Below are positions 51,124 to 63,938 of a stretch of DNA of 64,000 nt, piece by piece (position 1 is the first letter of the stretch; every line of letters starts with the position of its first letter). The stretch is from Paramecium pentaurelia (lineage: Eukaryota > Ciliophora > Oligohymenophorea > Peniculida > Parameciidae): contig CAJJDO010000036.1 of assembly GCA_905183005.1 (NCBI GenBank), positions 496,001-560,000 on the forward strand, read 5' to 3'. The notes below the pieces were generated by a model. It had not been told where the DNA came from. It saw only the letters and a program-made list of their open reading frames with translations, and did not search any database. Made by a program: the position numbers and the translations under genes.

Positions 51124-52371
51124 TCATTTATTGGAAATTCGATTTGATTAAGTGGGAGTCATGGATTAATTCAAATTTTGTTTATTTGTCATATACTCTT
51201 TAAAAACATAGGCTTCTTACAAAAGCATTTCAATATCTAATTCTGTCCAATCTTTAGTAGGAAGGTTCTATAAAAAGATGACAGCTTCCCCCATATTTTT
51301 ATTTTTAATCTAGATTTCTAAGTAAAATAATACCTCAGGTCCACATTTAAGGATCATATTGGAAACAGTGTAGATGTGAAGATTAGCCATATTATCTCCT
51401 TCAGAAAGGTAAGTATCCATTAATCTAATAGCTAAATAGAGAGGGAATTCTCGTACTAATAAACAGATAACCCATCTGAAAGCAAAATGATTAAAATCTA
51501 TTTATTATTATTGAAAGTAAGATAAAATTGTTGGATCAATCTAGATAAAAAAAAATAATTTACAGTATTAAGTATATTTTTAATTTTTTCATATGCCAAT
51601 GATACACCAGGTTAATTATGGATAAAATAATCTTATATATTTTCAATGATTTTGCAAAGACACCAATATATATCAGCTTCAATATCAAGAAGTATATCAT
51701 CTGGAAGTTTATGAAAATCAGAAGGTAAATCAAATTTATTATAATCTACTCTAACATATTCATTAAGAAAAACAGCTATTAATGGAGATGCTATATCATT
51801 TATTCCTTATACATAACTACTTATAGAAATAAAGTACCCACTCATTGGATGTCTTTGACTCCAAATAAATAGTAATCTTTTAAATAGTTTCTAAATCTTA
51901 GGATCTCTAAACAATTGAAAATCAGGTTAAGTTCGTAATACATCATTTGATATAATTTTAATTATTTTTTCTTCACTTTCATCTCTCTCATAAATTTGTT
52001 CATAATAGTTTTTTATATATTGAAAATAATCTTGTCTTTTTTTTTAAATTACATTAGTTTAACTCATATGATTAGGTGGAATGTATTTCAATATTAATTT
52101 CCAAACTTTTGCTCTATAAACTTTTATAATATTATAAATTACCTTATGGAGCACCTCTCCAAGTTAATTATTTTAATTGTTCAAGGTCTATAATTTATTA
52201 TTCAAGAATGATTTCGAATTATTCAATCCTATATATACAATTATAATTATAGATTGGATTTGATTTCCTTTAGAATGGTTAAGTATTATAAATTTAATTG
52301 ATATTATGTTGAACCTACTAAGTTTCTTTTTCCTTTGTTGACTTTGTAAATAATTTCTTTAAAAAAGACAT
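51124..52371 (-). CDS. TBC-domain Rab GTPase-activating protein, TBC1D22-like
   Basis: ATG 52371 (MSFLKKLFTKSTKEKET), TGA 51124, introns 52121-52142 and 51541-51563; 400 aa. The TBC domain starts at LEQLKQLTWRGAPQVYRAKV and has KRQDYFQYIKNYYEQ, FIWSQRHPMSGYF, YVQGINDIASPLIAVFLNEY, DIEADIYWCLCKIIENIQDY, QPGV, FAFRWVICLLVREFPLYLAI, RLMDTYLSEGD and a FLQNLPTKDW tail. The order and the SGY-VQGIND-PLIAVFLNEY signature fit TBC1D22. The arginine-finger motif (IxxDxxR) is not conserved: the place reads as IISNDVLRTQPDF, close to IDIPR of TBC1D22, and the Gln finger motif YVQG is intact. Expected at Golgi or trafficking membranes. Confidence 0.85.
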
Positions 52372-52386
52372 ATAAAATATTATATT

Positions 52387-52848
52387 TCATAATTTAAATT
52401 ATGACTTCTTAAGCTCTCCAGTAGGCTGTACTTTTTTATATGGACTGAAAGTAAACATTTATTGAGATTTATTATTATAAGGTGAGTTGTTAGCAGATTT
52501 GGCATTTATGGGAGGTAATTTAAATTATTACTATTTATTTTTCATTTATTTTAATCTCACATCCTCTCTTGGTTACTAATTGTAAAATAAAAATACATCT
52601 TAACAACTAAGAAATGAAGAATTATTTTGCATTCTTGATAGTGTAGTTCTATGAGCAGATAAAGGTGGTTATAATTATTAAGATTCTGTTTTTAATTTTT
52701 ATTAAGAACTTGGATTTCTTGAACTAATTATCAAAGGTTGTAAATTATTTTAAAATTAAGAGTGAGCTCTAAATTATTGTATTTATAAAACATCACATTT
52801 TTAACTCACTTTTTATATTAATTTAAGTATCATCAACATTTTTATCAT
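52387..52848 (-). CDS. Q-rich hypothetical protein, up to 153 aa
   Basis: Frame open from an ATG at 52848 (MIKMLMILKLIQK) to TGA 52387. That ATG overlaps the kinase stop in an ATGA, which is unusual for separate nuclear mRNAs; the ATG at 52839 or the one beginning MQNNSSFLSC are alternatives. The product is rich in Gln, Ser, Asn and Pro with no domain. The frame ends 15 bp before the TBC start, so it is not the TBC N-terminus unless a stop is spliced out. Confidence 0.45.
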
Positions 52849-53830
52849 CTTAATTTATTTTATTAAATTACTTGATGGAATTCATTTTAACATTTAAATG
52901 TTTAGATTATATCTTTCGATGACATTGGCATTTGACTATTTACACCACTAATCCATGGATGAATCAATGCTTATTCTGCTGTTAGTCTAGCTTCAGGTTC
53001 CCACGCAGCAGTTTTTTCAAAAAATGATATGGCCGCTCTATTCTATGATTATGCCAATTTTGAACTTGCTCATATTTTAAGGATAACATGCCAATTAAGG
53101 AGTTTTCATTTTCTTTAAAAATGTCTCTCTTGTATCATCGGTCCAAAAGGGATGAGAATTTGCAAACATCATATATTGTATAATTCCAAGACTCCACATA
53201 TCTATTGATTTGAAGTATTCCTTTTTCATTAATGCCTCTGGTGCCATATAAATTAATGTGCCACATGTTTCATGGGTAGTAGATTTTATTGTTTGGAAAC
53301 TCAATCCAAAATCAATTATTTTCACATTCCATTCTTTATCAATCAAAATGTTGTCTATATATAATAATTTTAATACCAGGTTTTAGATCTCTATGAATTA
53401 TACCTTTTTTATGAATATATGCAACTGCATATATGATTTATTATATAATTTATCTTATTTAAGAGTCTGTCAATGATTTATCAATATACTCTTAAAGTGA
53501 TTTACCTTCAATATATTCAATAAGAAAATAAAGTTTCCTCTTTGATTCAATTGTCTTGTAGTATTAAACAATGTTTGGATGCTCTAAAGTGTTAAGTATA
53601 TAAGCTTCTTGATTGAGCTTTTCTACAATATTATTTCCAGTAGCCAATTATTTATCAACAACCTATAAAAATATGAACTATACTTTTAAGGCATAGATCT
53701 AATCTTAATACAAGACTTTATAGACTTTACTGAATGCACCCATTCCTAATTTTTATAAGATTGTAAAATCTTCAAGGAGTTATTCTCCAAATTCTTCATT
53801 TTCATTTAGAAGAAAACTTTCGTCAATCAT
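52845..53830 (-). CDS. CaMK-like Ser/Thr protein kinase, 307 aa
   Basis: ATG 53830, TGA 52845, introns 53663-53683 (21 nt), 53355-53376 (22 nt) and an odd 19-nt one at 53069-53087 (GTT...GAG) needed to reach the last subdomain. All catalytic motifs are visible: LGMGAFSKVYKV, ALK with the ATP-binding Lys, EHPNIVQYYKTIE, HRDLKPDNILID, IIDFGLSFQ, CGTLIYMAPEAL, DMWSLGIIQYMMFANSHPFW and the closing EARLTAEQALIHPWISG. It is almost only a kinase domain with a short tail, so regulation probably comes from partners. The HRDLKP-D codon is split by the second intron. Shares a 15-bp gap with the STAND NTPase gene. Confidence 0.88.
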
Positions 53831-53845
53831 TAATTAAAATATAAA
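53831..53845. promoter_or_regulatory. 15-bp divergent start-to-start gap
   Basis: Only 15 bp (pure A/T) separate the kinase ATG (-) from the STAND-NTPase ATG (+), the shortest divergent spacing in the window. Promoter elements must extend into coding sequence or one start is misplaced. Confidence 0.5.
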
Positions 53846-56800
53846 ATGGACGACGCTTATTCAAATCGACCAACATCTCCAAAAGATAAGAAAACAACAA
53901 TAGAATCAATGAGGAATGAGAATATGAATTACATAGAGTACATATTTATATTGATTTTTAAGTTCATCTGATGTAGCTGTCGAATATTACAAAAATTAGT
54001 AACTTATACAATTGATTTTAGAACTGCTTCTGGTTTGGATCGTTATTTTTTAGAAATTGAGGATTGGCTAGATGAAGAGAAATCATTGCATTAAAACACT
54101 CCATTAGTATTGGAAGCAGATGATGGAATTGGTAAAAAAACTCTGTTAGTTAAATGGATGGAATATCATGCTAAAAATAAAAAAGGAGTAATAATAAAAT
54201 TAATCATAGCGTTATTAAGATTATATCATTCCTCATTTTGCTACCTAATCTGGGAAAAATAGTAATTATTTCTTTGCAATTTACCGAATATTAATTAAAT
54301 TAAGAGAGACTCTCAATATCAAATAAAAAGTAGAATTAGTAGAAGAGAAACTTCGTAGATACTTTCATTATTGGCTAGAAATATGTAGTAGAGAATTAGA
54401 ATAATAATTCTTAAATGGAGCTAAAATTATTTATGATAAAGTATTTCATATCTAAATTATATTAGGTTATATTGATATTTGAAGGAATAGATAATTTTAG
54501 AGATATGTTAGATGTACATAGAGAAGCTAATGTTTCCTTTTGGTTACCTAAATACTTTCCAAAAAACATTAAAGTTATTGTAACTGCTGAGAAAAATTCT
54601 AATTCTATGAGAATACTCAAACCTTCTTGTCATGTTATTCCTATAACTTGTGATCCTAAAGTAATTAAAACTATGGTTAATGGTCATTTTGGAAAATAAT
54701 CATTTCTAGTATTCTTTAATATATATTAATATAGACTGATTAAAGAGTATAAACAATTTAAGATTTATTTATTCAATTAAATTATAAAGTTAGGAATTAA
54801 CCACTCTTTGTAAGAAGTTTTATGACAGTATTTTTACCTTATCCAACAGATGGTCTAGTAGAACTTAAGGATATTGATGTTGATACTGTTGAAAACATAT
54901 TAAAAGAATTAAATTTATAGTAGATTAAACATTTTAGAACAGTTGAAGAATTATTTACATTTTAATTAAAATTCTTTAGTGAAAGCTTTATTTTTACTCC
55001 TAAAACACCTGAATTAAAATAAGATCCAAAGTTTATTTAATTAATTACTGTTCTAGCTATTACTTAAAAAGGATTGACTTATAAAGAAATTCAATCAGTT
55101 TGTGAATTTGAAGAAAAATAATGGAAATTATTCTTACTTTTCTTTAAGATATTCCTTATGAAACATCGTGAATTATGGATTATTCATAATGAAATATTTA
55201 AAAAATGTGTTATTAATTGTTATCACAATGATAAAACATTATAATTACATGATAAAATTGCAGAAACAATTGATAAATATACTAATAATTCTATTAGAAA
55301 ATTAGAAGAAGAAACATTCCATTTATTTTCAGCTAAAAATTATTTCAAATTAAAAGAAGTTATAAGTATTATTGAAAACTTCTTATTATTATTCAATCCT
55401 AATAATAAATATGATCTTTGTAGATATTGGTAAAAACTAGAAGAAAATGGATTTGACCCTGTATTAGAATATAATAAAGCAGTAGAAGGTTTTCAAATAC
55501 ATTATCATCCAAGTGCAGAAGATCTCTTTAGAATTATTATTTAAGTTTCAAGATTTCTTAAAGAATTTGGAGATTTTGAAACCAAAAATACTCCTGTTTT
55601 TAGACATCCTCCTATTATTGGAGTCTTATAAGATTTATATGATATAGGATTATTATAAGAAATATTGAAATTAGATTTATATTTTAATAAAGATCCAGAA
55701 TTAAAATAATTTGACCCTGCCAAACATTTAAAAAGAGTTGCCAAAGCTATTAAAATACCTGCTCTTACTAAAATGGAGTCATAAAATGTAGAAATACAAT
55801 AAAATAGATATGAAGTCAGAAATCATTATTTATCATAAATGATTAAAACTAATGAAACAGAACCTGATGAATAGGAAACCATTTAAACATTAGATATTGA
55901 AGAATACAAATATTAAATGTAAAAAATACTATAAAAATTGTTAACAGACAAAAGAGAATAATTGTCTGGTGAGGAAGAGATTACTGGAGATAGAATATCA
56001 TCAGATTATTATTATAAAAGATGGATTTGGATATAATTCCCTTGGGCATGTTTAAGTATTAGTAAAAAATGTGATTATTCTAAAACTATTAAACATTGTT
56101 TCTCTTCTGCCACTGATTATATGAGTGTTGAAGAAGAACATGCTTATACAAACTGTAAATTCAATATTATATCATTTAGCTGCTTTAAAAATAGCCATTG
56201 AAGCTAAATTAAAGAAAAAATTAATGTATGAAACTGAACCAGAAGAATAATAATAATCTATAATCTTGATTCCTTAAGCTAGTGTTTTAAATCAGCCTTA
56301 ACCTGTAAAACTTGAATACACATTTGATAATACATAAGCCAGCAGATTTGATAGAAGTAAAGCTATTCTTCCAAGGATTGATAGTATTAATGCTTCAACA
56401 GTTAATATGTCTTAAGAAAAATATGAAAGAACAATGTTTATAACATAAGATTTTACTGATTTAGATATTCTTAATTAAGAATCTAAACAAATTAAAATAG
56501 CAATAGAAAATAGACCAAATGATGGATAAAATACAGTTAAATTATTGGATAAATTTAAATCATAAAAAAGTAGATTAAAATCTTTTTAATCTTCTTCACT
56601 TTCATTGAATGCATATTAATAAACTGAAATATTTCCAATTCTTAAAACAGATATTTAAAAACATTCTTAAAAGTAATTGCATTTATTAGAATAATAAGCA
56701 AAATAAATGAGAAAGAAATTAGATACATTAACTTATGAGAATTTAAAAATGGCAAAGATACTTAAATAATAAAAAATAATAGATTTTAATAAAGGTTATA

Positions 56801-58003
56801 TAAAGAAGGAATTATCTAATTTAGAAGAATTGAAAGAAACAAAGATTGAACTTGAAAAACAATTATAAGAGGCTGAATAATCATATAAAACAAGTAGTAT
56901 TTAAAAAGTAAGAGTAATTACTATTTTGAAAATATGTAAGGATAATAAATAATAGAATGAAGAATATATTAGAGTAATTAATAATTAATTTATTTTAAGC
57001 ATTTATAATAATTGATTAATAATTTTAAGAAACTAATTAGATTTGAAGAAGTAGAAATCTCAAAAAATAAATAACAGATCAAAACACTTTATAGAACAAT
57101 AGATGATTTTTTAATGACTTATAATCAAAAAAAGAAACATTAAGGAAATTTAATTAATTAAATTAGGAATTCTTTATTAGAAAAAAAAAATCTAGATCAT
57201 CTTTTTTAAGCAGGTATTCATACTTTATTATTAATTTATTAGCTGATGCTTATATTTAGGATTCAGCTTTAGAGTCAGTTTAAAATTTAAGAAGAAATTA
57301 GGCCAAACAAAATGATCTATAATAAAATAAGAAATTCAAATAATAATAGGAGAAAAATACTAAAAATATTCATGAAAAACTAGAATAATTTGAGAAAAAA
57401 TATTCTTAAATTAAAGGAATATTTGATATAAAAGAATAAAATTATAGTCATTCAAATAATTTTCTTGATTTTATGGCAAATATTGAAAAAAAAAGTGAAT
57501 TAGAAATATAGTTATCAGAATAATAATAAAATTTGGAAACTGCAAAATAAAAGAAAATTAAATTAGAAGAAGAATTATAAACATTTTAAAATGCTTATTA
57601 AATGAATAAATCTTAGAGTTTATCTAATATAGAAGTCACTGATAACTGTAAATTATTATTAATATTATTAGAAAATGTTGAATAATAAGAAAATAATATA
57701 TAAGTATAAGCAGATTATTTAAGAAAAATAAGAGATTACAAAGTTAGATGTTACTCTTCTTATGATTCCTTATTTACTAAATTTTCTAGTAAAGAGGATC
57801 AATAAGTATACTTTAATAATAATATTAAGTTACTAAATGCTATAAAAATAAGAAAATAGAAAATTATTGAAAATGAAGGACAAGAAGCTTTTACAAAAAT
57901 TTTGGATAATTCATATGATATGGATAAAATATATAAGAAACTTGTTCCTTATGAAAATGTGTTAAATTTAAGTTAAAGTTCTGAATCAGATCATGAAATG
58001 TGA
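53846..58003 (+). CDS. STAND-type P-loop NTPase with coiled-coil tail, about 1,321 aa
   Basis: ATG 53846, TGA 58001-58003; introns 53938-53976 (39 nt), 54188-54209, 54441-54465, 54709-54734, 56155-56179, 56974-56999 and 57214-57242, with a further optional 33-nt one at 56908-56940. Near residue 85 is a P-loop, LEADDGIGKKTLLVKW, then a hydrophobic Walker B strand VILIFEGIDNF and WLPKYFPKNIKVIVTAEKN, the order found in NACHT/STAND ATPases such as NPHP3 and TEP1. The Ser/Thr after GK is Lys here with Thr one position later. A helical middle (winged-helix-like KGLTYKEIQSVCEFEEKQW) and TPR-like helices follow; the last 450 residues are heptad coiled coil. Such ATPases act as scaffolds or switches; a ciliary role is a guess based on the NPHP3-like order. 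Confidence 0.75.
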
Positions 58004-58044
58004 TGATGAATTATTTTAATCAAAATAATATTAAATATTCTTGA

Positions 58045-58503
58045 ATGACAAAATCGATAGCTTAGATCTTTAAAGAAATATGGCCTAAATTAGCAATATT
58101 CACTGTGATGCTTGTTATTACCATATTTTAAAAACATCCAATGACATTCAAAGCATTAGGTCAAAGTAATGAAGAAATTTAAGAATAATTTAAAACAGGG
58201 GAATTTAAAACAACTTCTTTTGAAAAAGATTACCTTGCATATATGTAAATAGAGAAAATTATCTTTACTCTTGTTATTTTTATAATTTTTTATTGGTTCA
58301 GAAGATAAAATCTACAATATGAAGAATAATAAGCTAAATTATATTTTGAAAAAGAAAAAGATAATAAAATAGCAGATAATAGAAAATTACTTTTGGAATA
58401 AAAATATGAATTTACAGATGAAGAAATTAAATTTTATAAAGAAGCTAATTAAAAGATTCAATAAAAAGAAATCAAAAATAAACAAAAATATAAATAAGAA
58501 TGA
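58045..58503 (+). CDS. Small two-helix membrane protein, 152 aa
   Basis: Single exon, ATG 58045 to TGA 58501-58503. Two hydrophobic segments, LAIFTVMLVITIF near residue 16 and IIFTLVIFIIFYWF near residue 72, flank a polar loop (about 45 aa); the rest is a highly charged Lys/Glu-rich helix (LLLEQKYEFTDEEIKFYKEA). No family recognised. It lies 41 bp after the STAND gene stop. Confidence 0.7.
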
Positions 58504-58572
58504 GTTCTGGGGTATATAATAATAGATTGTGATTATTTATTAATATTAATTACTCCCATATTTTTACTATTA

Positions 58573-61500
58573 ATGTAATCACCAAATCCTATATAATAAA
58601 ATGAGGAATAAAATTTACGTGATGACCTCTCTTCAAAACCTTCCTTAGCAAGATCAAAGTAAGTTTCTAAAATATAATCAAGCACCTTTCAACCAATTCC
58701 AAAAATTACCAAAAAATTTACAATAGGAGGGAAAGAATACTCATATGTTGGACCTGATCATCCTTATATTTAAGATTTATTCTAACTTGTAGAAGAAAGA
58801 GAAAGTAATCCTAAATATATTTGGATCAATAAAATAATAACAATTAATGATTAGTTAGAAAAATGGTTTGCTGCTAAATGTAGATTTTTTAATGGAGGTT
58901 TTGAGATAACCCATTATCATGTACTAATTTGGTTTTTTTATTTGATTATTTATGTTGTGTTCTTAGTCCAAACTTTAGTAATTATTTAAACTATTTCAGG
59001 ATTTATAAAATTCATCTGAAGTACAAGCAAATGCTAATAAATAGATAATTGTGTATAATCTAGCAGGATTAGGAGCATTATTTACAATATATACTCTAAT
59101 GTAATTATAAATAATGAGTTTTAGAATAATAATGATAAAATAAGTTTGGATAGTCTTAATAATTACATTTTTAGGGGTGTTACTCCCTTTATGGTTCCTT
59201 AGTAATAATTATCTAAATGTATAAATTATTATTTAATTTAGTTACTTAATTTGAATTCAGCAGCCAATTATGATATTTCGATGATTTTTATTCTAATCTT
59301 CATTGTTTTGATTATGCTAAATGGATTTATAGTCTCATAATTATACATATGGTTGAGAAGTTTTATGAAAGAATTATTTGCAGCAATGGTTGTCAACTTC
59401 TGGTGCCTATTTTGTATATTCTTAGTTGGATACTACATTCTAGAATATGTTATTGTTACATCTTAACTAGTATTTGAAGATTTGATAACTTACATTCTGT
59501 CCTAACTTTATATACCATTGCTCTTGATTTTAATATTTTCATGGTTTATTATTAAGGCCAGATTGTTTGATTGGCCAGAAGACGTTATATAAACAGCAAT
59601 CGATAGACTAAAGTATATGCTTGAAAAAAAGTACATTCGATCTGAAACAACTTAATAATAGGCCTTAACTTGGATATAAAAGAATAAGGTAAGAATAATT
59701 TCATATATGATTGGAATATTTTATTTTATTGTTGAGATTTGGTTGTTTTTAAAATTATCAACGATACTTTAAAATGAGTTTTCAAACTACAGTGAAATCA
59801 TGACTTTAGCATTTGAAGTGACCATAGTTCCTATTTATTTATTTTTAGGTGTTTTCATTTCTATCACAAATAGAGAATTATCAAAAACACTCTTATATAT
59901 TCCATTATTTTTAGGAGCTCCTATAATATTTTCTTTTTTGAAATTATACTTTTATTTAGATTCACATTCTACAACTAAGGATTTAGTTCTATCTATAGGA
60001 GATGCTATTTATTATGGACCAATATTTTTATTTACTATTTGGCTAACAATAAGTATGGTTGGTATTGAAAAACGAAAATTACAAATGTATTCATTAGGAT
60101 TTCTCTGTTTCTTTTTAGCCTTTCCTTTAGGAGTATTGATCCCACTTTATTATGAATCAGAAGATGGAACTTTATTATATACTAGTTATGTTTTAGTAGG
60201 AATAGGAGCAATCATTTTGATTTTGATTTTTGCCTATTTTATCATATTATCTATAAAAGCTGTTTGGAGAGTTAAACAAATAACTGAAGATGATTTTCCA
60301 AACTTTGGAGAATATGCTTATTATAATCTAACCCCTTATGGCTTATGGATTAATGCTGCATTCTTTCTTTTATCAATATTTTTTTTGGGTGAATTCTTTT
60401 GGTTTTCTTAAGAATTTGATGATTAATATAAACCAACAGATGTAGAAATTGGAACTATTTTCAGTTTATTAATAATGCATCCAATTTTATTCTTTTTAAC
60501 CAATTTAGCATTATCAGGAAGATCATTAGAAATAAAAAAAGATTTTGAAATTTCAAACATTGAGATGGAAAGAATTGAATAAATTGAAAATGAAAAAAAA
60601 CTAAACTCTCTCAAAATATAGAATTATACTGTTCTTGCTGGTATGCTTTGTCCTATTGCAGTATTTACACCAATAGGTATAATGATGTCTAATGAAATAT
60701 TTTCAACTTTCTTTTTAGCATTAGCTTTTGGATTGCCACTCATATTTCTGATTTATAAAATTTTGACATATATTAAGAATCAATCAGAAGCATATGAAAA
60801 CTTTTTCTCAGCTTTTGTAAGTTCATTGTTATGGTGTTGCATCATTTTTCCATTTGGTGTCATTGTGCCTATGTTATCAATTGAATTTATTAACACTTCA
60901 GAAAACTTTTAAACCTTTGCCTAAGTTGCTGTTGCAAGTGGTTTGTTTATTTGCATATTTGGAGTGACTGGTACTTCACTCTTTTTTTCTATTTTACTAA
61001 ATAAAGAAGAATTTGAAAGGAAAAAAAGATTTATTGTTGAAGGATTGATAGCCTATTTTTATAAAGAGCATGTTATTAGTGACATGGCTGTATGTTCTTT
61101 AATCTATATGAGATATTTAATTATAGGAAATGTAATAGAAAGGAAATTTAAGAAAGATCAGAAAAAAGGACCTTAAGATAAAAATAGTATGGAAATCAAT
61201 CAAAAATAATAAATTAAATAAATATTAATTGAGGATTTAATTAACTAATATAAACCTGTTGGTCCTATAGAATATTTAGGAGAAGATTTAGAATGCAATA
61301 AATAATTGGTTTCAAAACTTAATTATGAGAAATTTATAAAGTCAATAGAAGATAAAAAAATAGAACAAATGGAAAAAAAATAAAATAAATGTTTGATGAT
61401 GTTTTGGGAATGTTTATAATGCAAATGTGGTCTAGAAGAAATTGAATAATTAGAAAAAGATAAGGAAAATGAAATTATTTAACTTAGAGATATCTATAAA

Positions 61501-63938
61501 ATGGATGAAGAATAGGGTTAATTTATGGAATAGTTGATTCCAGAATTTTCTAATGTTTATAAATTAATGGATGATAATGAAAGAACAGGCTTACTTTTAA
61601 ATTTTGAATTAGAGCCAACTGCTTAAATATTGGCTTAAAAATAATAACATATTGAAATTGAATAGCTAGTATCTTCAAAAACTGAAAAATTTAGAAAATT
61701 AGAAAGGAAAGAATTATCAAATAAAGCAACAAGCAAGATAACATCGACTGATTATTATTAATCATTATAACAAGATAATAATTTATTTCCATAATTCATG
61801 CATGAAGTGTTTATGGAATTTAGTAATTAGGAGGAAGGACTCCCTCCCTCAATTTGTTATAATGATTTCAAAGAATTTTGTAGATTAACAGATTTAAATT
61901 TTGGAATCTCAGAATATACAACTCATGCTAAACAAATATGGATACATTAAACTTATACTTTAAGTGAATCTGATTTCGCAAATTTACTCAAATCTGCTTT
62001 GCCAAATAACTCTGTTGATAAATATTAATAGCTAAAGTAATTAACATTAACTAAAATTTATCCTGGTTTAATTAAATCAATAAAATCCTTATATAGTAAT
62101 TTAAAAGAAACCAATAGATTATTTCTCAATAATGCACTTGATCCAAAATTATACCCTTTTTGTTAAGAAAATTTTGATATAAGAAAAAAAACTAAATAAG
62201 AAGTCTAGGAAGAATAAAGTATGTTATTACTTCAAATTAATGATATCTAAGATACTCAAAATAATCAAATCAAAAGGGCAAACAGCATTAAATTTCCAAA
62301 AAAATCAAGAAAACAACTTAATTTTGAATATGCAGAGAAAGTTTAGGAAATAGAACAATAATATAATAATAAATTATCTTGTTGCAAAAAGTGTTGTTAT
62401 AGCTTTTTCAGATTTCTGAATCTAGTCTTTTGTTAAATATTAGGATCATGCTGGAAATTAATTTTAGGAGGTTTTGAGGATTAAAAAAAAAAACCAGTTA
62501 GAAAAGGTTGGGCATAAAGAGTTAATGAAGCTAGATTAGAAATGAGAGATTGGAAACAAGTAGCAAAAGGTGCTATTGAAGAACTCTTTAAATAAATCAA
62601 AAATTATGAAGAGTAATAAAAAAAAAAATTAATTGTTAAATAGTTCAGATCTACTGTTAGTAATATTATTGCAATTTCTACAAGACTTTTTGATGTATAT
62701 GGTTTAGCAGCTTTAACTTTTAATAGTAATGTCTCTTGGTTTGGTTCTAATTCTTCATCAGATGTCTAAGGGCAAGATGTTGTTGATGGAGCTGCATTTT
62801 ATAATTCATATGCATTTTACTTCTATGCTTCTCTGTCTGCTTCTGTTTTATATGGAATTTTAGGTAGGATTGCTATTTATCATGTAAAATAAAATACTTT
62901 TGGCCAAAACACAGTGAATGGATTACCAGCAAGTTATACTCATCCATAATGGTATTTGACAAAAGCCATATAAATCTTAAATGGATTATTCCTCAGAATA
63001 ATGAAATCATTTATAGATGCTTTTGTTTGTGATTATGATGTTGCTGGATCAGTTACTTACGTCTTGGTGAGAGATAATTCTGTAGAATGTTTAAGTGATT
63101 AGCATTATATATATATGGGATTAGCATTTTTGGGAGTAAGCATCTATTATCCATTAACAACTTATATGCAACCTATTTTTTAGTTTAATGATCATTCATT
63201 AGATTTAAAATATAGATCTACTTATTTAGTTGTTTATGTTTAATGCAAACTTTTAATACTTGGATTAAGTTCTTTGTTTGCCAATTTTGACTCTAATTCT
63301 TTTACATTTTAATTAATTTTTGCTTCCTGCATAATGCTTTTTATTATAATCTTTTATTTAAGGATGAAACCATGCCTTATTGATTGGTTCAATATGATTG
63401 AACTATTTCTATTTATTATAGTTTTCTCTGTAAAATTTTATATTAAATTTAGGTATACATTGGTGCTATTTTAATATTGTTTACAAATAATTACTTATAT
63501 GGACTAATATTTTCATTATCAACTACAACTTTGTTATTGATTATTTTAGCAATATATTTTGTTAAGCAATTCTTAGATTAAAGAAAAAGAGAAAAAATTG
63601 GTATTGAATCGGAATAATAACAATAATAAATCAAATCAAAAAAGGGATTATCTTAATTTGTAGAAACAAAACAAGAAGAAAAAATGAGGATTGTAAATTT
63701 TAAAGGAAAAGATAAAGTTAGAGAAGAAAAATAACTTAAAGTAAATTTCAAAGATCAAGAAGAAAAAGAAAAAGAACTTCAAAAAGCCAAAAGAAATTAG
63801 GTTCCTCAAAAGCGATAATCTTAATCAGATTTAAATTTAGATAGCGAATACATACCGATTAAACAGATAGAAGGAAATATTAATGAAATTCCAATAGAAA
63901 ATAAAAATATTAAACTTTACTAATAAAGGAAAACATGA
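58573..63938 (+). CDS. Giant multi-pass membrane protein, about 1,765 aa
   Basis: ATG 58573, TGA 63936-63938, introns 58978-58999, 59219-59241 and 63430-63452; exon sum divisible by three. A cytoplasmic N-terminus (KKFTIGGKEYSYVGPDHPY) leads into a first set of roughly a dozen or more hydrophobic helices (about residues 110-830), for example VTIVPIYLFLGVFISI and LYIPLFLGAPIIFSFLK. A polar region (about 830-1,300) with many charged and Gln residues follows, including MHEVFMEFSNQEEGLPPS, which recalls but does not match an EF-hand. A Cys-rich segment (CCKKCCYSFFRF) precedes a second set of helices (about 1,360-1,660) and a basic tail. The size, two helix blocks and cytoplasmic loops suggest a channel, transporter or scramblase-like protein, but I recognise no signature. 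Confidence 0.7.
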
